Of a stretch of 64,000 nucleotides of DNA, positions 61,821-64,000 are shown in pieces. Every line of letters begins with the position of its first letter. Within the stretch, counting starts at the first letter, position 1. The position numbers and the translations under genes are program-made. A model generated the notes under the pieces. The model was given only the letters and a program-made list of their open reading frames with translations, did not search any database and was not told the DNA's origin. The DNA lies in the NCBI GenBank assembly GCA_002840505.1, contig PHBC01000006.1, positions 62,001-126,000 of the forward strand, given 5' to 3'. Source of the DNA: Deltaproteobacteria bacterium HGW-Deltaproteobacteria-2. GTDB taxonomy: Bacteria; Desulfobacterota; Syntrophia; Syntrophales; Smithellaceae.

Positions 61821-64000
61821 TTAGATTCTCACATCAACCTTGTGTTCTTTTCCATCATCCACAAGGAGCATTATTCCATCGCTTTGCTCCACGCCGTCAA
61901 CGATCACCATCTTTTTGCTTTCTGAAATTTGCGCGCGCATGACAAAGATGTGGTAAATTGTTTTTCCATAGCGGTAATGTATATTGAAAACATCCCAATC
62001 ATCAGGGATGCACGGCGTAAGACTGAGCTTGTTACCTTCACGTTTTACTCCCAGGAGCGATTCCACAATCAGCCGGTACATCCAGCCTGCCGAGCCTGTA
62101 TACCATGTCCATCCGCCTCTTCCGATATGTGGCTCAAGCGCGTAAACATCTGCAGCCACAGCGTAAGGTTCCACTTTATAAGTCGCAATAGCCTCAGAAG
62201 ATCTTGTGTGGTTCACCGGGTTAATCATAGTCATAATTTCCCATGCCCGCCGATTGTCTCCCAAAGCTGCAAACGCCATTGCCGCCCAAATAGCTCCGTG
62301 GGTGTATTGTCCGCCATTTTCTCTTACGCCGGGAACATATCCCTTGATGTAGCCGGGATTCAAATTGGACTTATCGAATGGCGGTTCCAGAAGCTGGACT
62401 ATTCCAATGTCCCTGTGAATCAGATGCTTATTCAGCGCTTCCATGGCCAGACGCGAACGTTCGGCATCACCGGCTCCGGACAAAACCGCCCAGCTTTGGG
62501 CGATTGAATCAATCCGGCATTCGGAGTTTTTGGTCGAACCGAGAGGAGAACCGTCGTCGAAATAAGCACGCCGGTACCACAAGCCATCCCAGCCATGCTG
62601 TTCAATATTCAAGCGCAACTGTGAAGCTTCTTTTTCGCAATATTTGCCAAAAGATGTGTCGCCGCGTATGCGGGCAATTTCCGCGAATTGCATAAGGATT
62701 TTATAAAGGAAAAAACCCAGCCAGACGCTTTCGCCCTTGCCCTTTATTCCCACCATGTTCATGCTGTCGTTCCAGTCTCCGGAGCCCATTAGCGGCAATC
62801 CGTGCTCGCCGAATCGGAGTCCTCTTCTAATGGCCCTTACGCAGTGCTCATACAAGCTGGCCGTTTCCTGAGATCGGCTGTGCAGATCGTAATACGAATC
62901 CTCATCCTTGTTTACCGGACGGCCTTTAATGAAAGGAATTGATTCGTCCAGTATGTCTGTATCGCCGGTATGGGATACATAAAAACAGGTTGCAAAGGGC
63001 AGCCAGAGGTAATCGTCGGAGCATTGAGTGCGCACACCCCGTCCCAGAGGTGGATGCCACCAATGCTGGACATCTCCTTCCTTGAATTGGCGGGATGCGC
63101 AAAGAAGCAGATGCTCGCGTGTTAGATTTGAATCGGTATGAATCAGCGCCATTACATCCTGAAGCTGATCGCGGAAGCCGAAGGCGCCCCCCGACTGGTA
63201 GTTTCCGGTTCGCGCCCAAAGCCGGCAGGCCAGTGTCTGGTATGCAAGCCAGCCATTGGCCAGCACGTTGAGAGATGGGTCGGGTGTTTCCACCTGCACG
63301 GCATCAAGCGTTTGATCCCAGTATTGTCTTACGGCATCGAGAGCGTGATGTGCCGCGGATGCTTCCCCAAAACTTTGCGCGAGTTTTCGAGCGTCATCAA
63401 CGTTACGTCCCAGACCGAGAGTAAAAACAATCTCTTTTTCTTCTCCATCGGCCAGATCAAATGGAATCTGAATTACGGCACAGGGATCCAATCCGGCGCC
63501 AACTTTGCCGGAGAGATGCTGACGTTTCATAGCCGCCGGATCGTGAAGTGTTCCGTTGCGTCCTAGGAATTCTGTCCGGTTGCAGGTTATGGTTCGCGTC
63601 AGCGAGTCTGTGTTGAAGAAAGCAACCCGATTGGGAAACTCAGTGTTGTAAGGGTTGCTCGCAAAAATAGCGCGGCTTTGGAGGTCAACATCGGTAATTA
63701 CATGCATGGCTGTTTTCGTTCTGAGATCACCCAGAACCCATTCCACATATCCCGTAGCGGAGAGGCGACGTGATCGCCCCGTATTATTTTTTATTTTCAA
63801 CACTGTGAATTTGACCGCTGCGTCCAGAGCCACGTAAACCTGTACCTCGGAGTGGATACCGCGCTCCGTATGTTCGAATACGCTGTAGCCAAAACCATGC
63901 CGGGTTATGTAAGGTGTTTCCCCGCGTCTGGACAGCGGCATAGGAGACCAAAAGTGGCCGCGTTCCTCATCGCGGAGGAAAAATATTTCTCCACTCCTGT
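61821..64000 (-). CDS. GH94 / cyclic beta-glucan synthase-type C-terminal region (5' end outside window)
   Basis: The minus-strand frame is open to the window edge; upstream of the first internal Met it continues as IFFLRDEERGHFWSPMP, the typical entry of GH94 domains, so the gene is cut by the window. The visible 726 residues hold the beta-sandwich (about 20-200) and the (alpha/alpha)6 catalytic barrel with FGFRDQLQDVMAL, WWHPPLGRGVRTQCSDDYLWLP and GSGDWNDSMN carrying the general-acid Asp, then EPYAVAADVY and GGWTWYTGSAGWMYR. GH94 enzymes phosphorolyse beta-glucosides, or trim chain length inside NdvB-type cyclic beta-1,2-glucan synthases. Which applies depends on the missing N-terminus. Confidence 0.88.
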   Translation of the reverse strand, partial: RSGEIFFLRDEERGHFWSPMPLSRRGETPYITRHGFGYSVFEHTERGIHSEVQVYVALDAAVKFTVLKIKNNTGRSRRLSATGYVEWVLGDLRTKTAMHVITDVDLQSRAIFASNPYNTEFPNRVAFFNTDSLTRTITCNRTEFLGRNGTLHDPAAMKRQHLSGKVGAGLDPCAVIQIPFDLADGEEKEIVFTLGLGRNVDDARKLAQSFGEASAAHHALDAVRQYWDQTLDAVQVETPDPSLNVLANGWLAYQTLACRLWARTGNYQSGGAFGFRDQLQDVMALIHTDSNLTREHLLLCASRQFKEGDVQHWWHPPLGRGVRTQCSDDYLWLPFATCFYVSHTGDTDILDESIPFIKGRPVNKDEDSYYDLHSRSQETASLYEHCVRAIRRGLRFGEHGLPLMGSGDWNDSMNMVGIKGKGESVWLGFFLYKILMQFAEIARIRGDTSFGKYCEKEASQLRLNIEQHGWDGLWYRRAYFDDGSPLGSTKNSECRIDSIAQSWAVLSGAGDAERSRLAMEALNKHLIHRDIGIVQLLEPPFDKSNLNPGYIKGYVPGVRENGGQYTHGAIWAAMAFAALGDNRRAWEIMTMINPVNHTRSSEAIATYKVEPYAVAADVYALEPHIGRGGWTWYTGSAGWMYRLIVESLLGVKREGNKLSLTPCIPDDWDVFNIHYRYGKTIYHIFVMRAQISESKKMVIVDGVEQSDGIMLLVDDGKEHKVDVRI

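Overview
The window looks like chromosomal DNA of an anaerobic, Gram-negative deltaproteobacterium (Desulfobacterota), most likely of the Syntrophales (Smithella/Syntrophus type). This is inferred, not proven. The signs are LPS heptose kinase and outer-membrane proteins, the gene orders rfaE1-DUF4416-yicC-gmk-rpoZ-pyrF and rpsF-rpsR-DUF2232-rplI-dnaB, a MetF protein fused to a MetV-type cysteine-rich domain, and a fumarate-adding glycyl-radical enzyme locus. The DNA is fairly AT-rich.

Layout. 0-5.2 kb, minus strand: plsC-uppP lipid genes, a four-PAS HD-GYP sensor and a glyoxalase-II-like hydrolase. 5.4-10.4 kb, plus strand: housekeeping run from heptose kinase to RlmB. 10.5-17.3 kb: pilC, a tRNA-Pro whose 5' end is fused to a repeat, a cysteine synthase/cysteinyl-tRNA synthetase fusion, and AmmeMemoRadiSam proteins B and A. 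17.3-22.7 kb, minus strand: PilB-type ATPase with a GAF domain, glyS and glyQ. 23-25.8 kb: two-subunit CoA-transferase and an SDR. 25.8-27.9 kb, minus strand: AMIN/LysM amidase. 28-31.3 kb: MetF-MetV, tRNA-Arg, patatin and a PerR-like Fur protein with a Per-box-like operator.

31.4-41.8 kb is a surface-protein cluster. Three secreted DUF11-repeat proteins, one broken by an in-frame TGA, precede a 2093-residue protein that joins DUF11 and Ig-like domains to a large C-terminal region resembling an outer-membrane beta-barrel. 41.9-45.4 kb: hemolysin III protein, then a histidine kinase and a response regulator whose HD-GYP domain has lost most catalytic residues. 45.7-49.7 kb: ribosomal proteins S6, S18, L9 and DnaB. 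50.2-54.4 kb: UMF1 transporter and a fused ACP/AMP-ligase/acyltransferase.

54.7-61.6 kb is the metabolic centrepiece. A GntR/FadR regulator faces a perfect 33-bp operator-like palindrome. Beyond it lie a truncated copy and a full copy of a TRAP-type binding protein, then an X-succinate synthase locus: a 54-aa BssC-like Fe-S subunit, a 123-aa relative with the same cysteine layout, a frameshifted remnant of a third copy, the 833-aa catalytic subunit, a strong hairpin, and a 73-aa BssB-like protein. No activating radical-SAM enzyme is present in the window. The right edge holds the C-terminal part of a GH94 enzyme running off the end.

Several intergenic regions carry related palindromic repeats. 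One family keeps its hairpin by compensatory changes in all three copies. Another family touches the 5' end of tRNA-Pro and supplies the stop codon of the hemolysin III gene.
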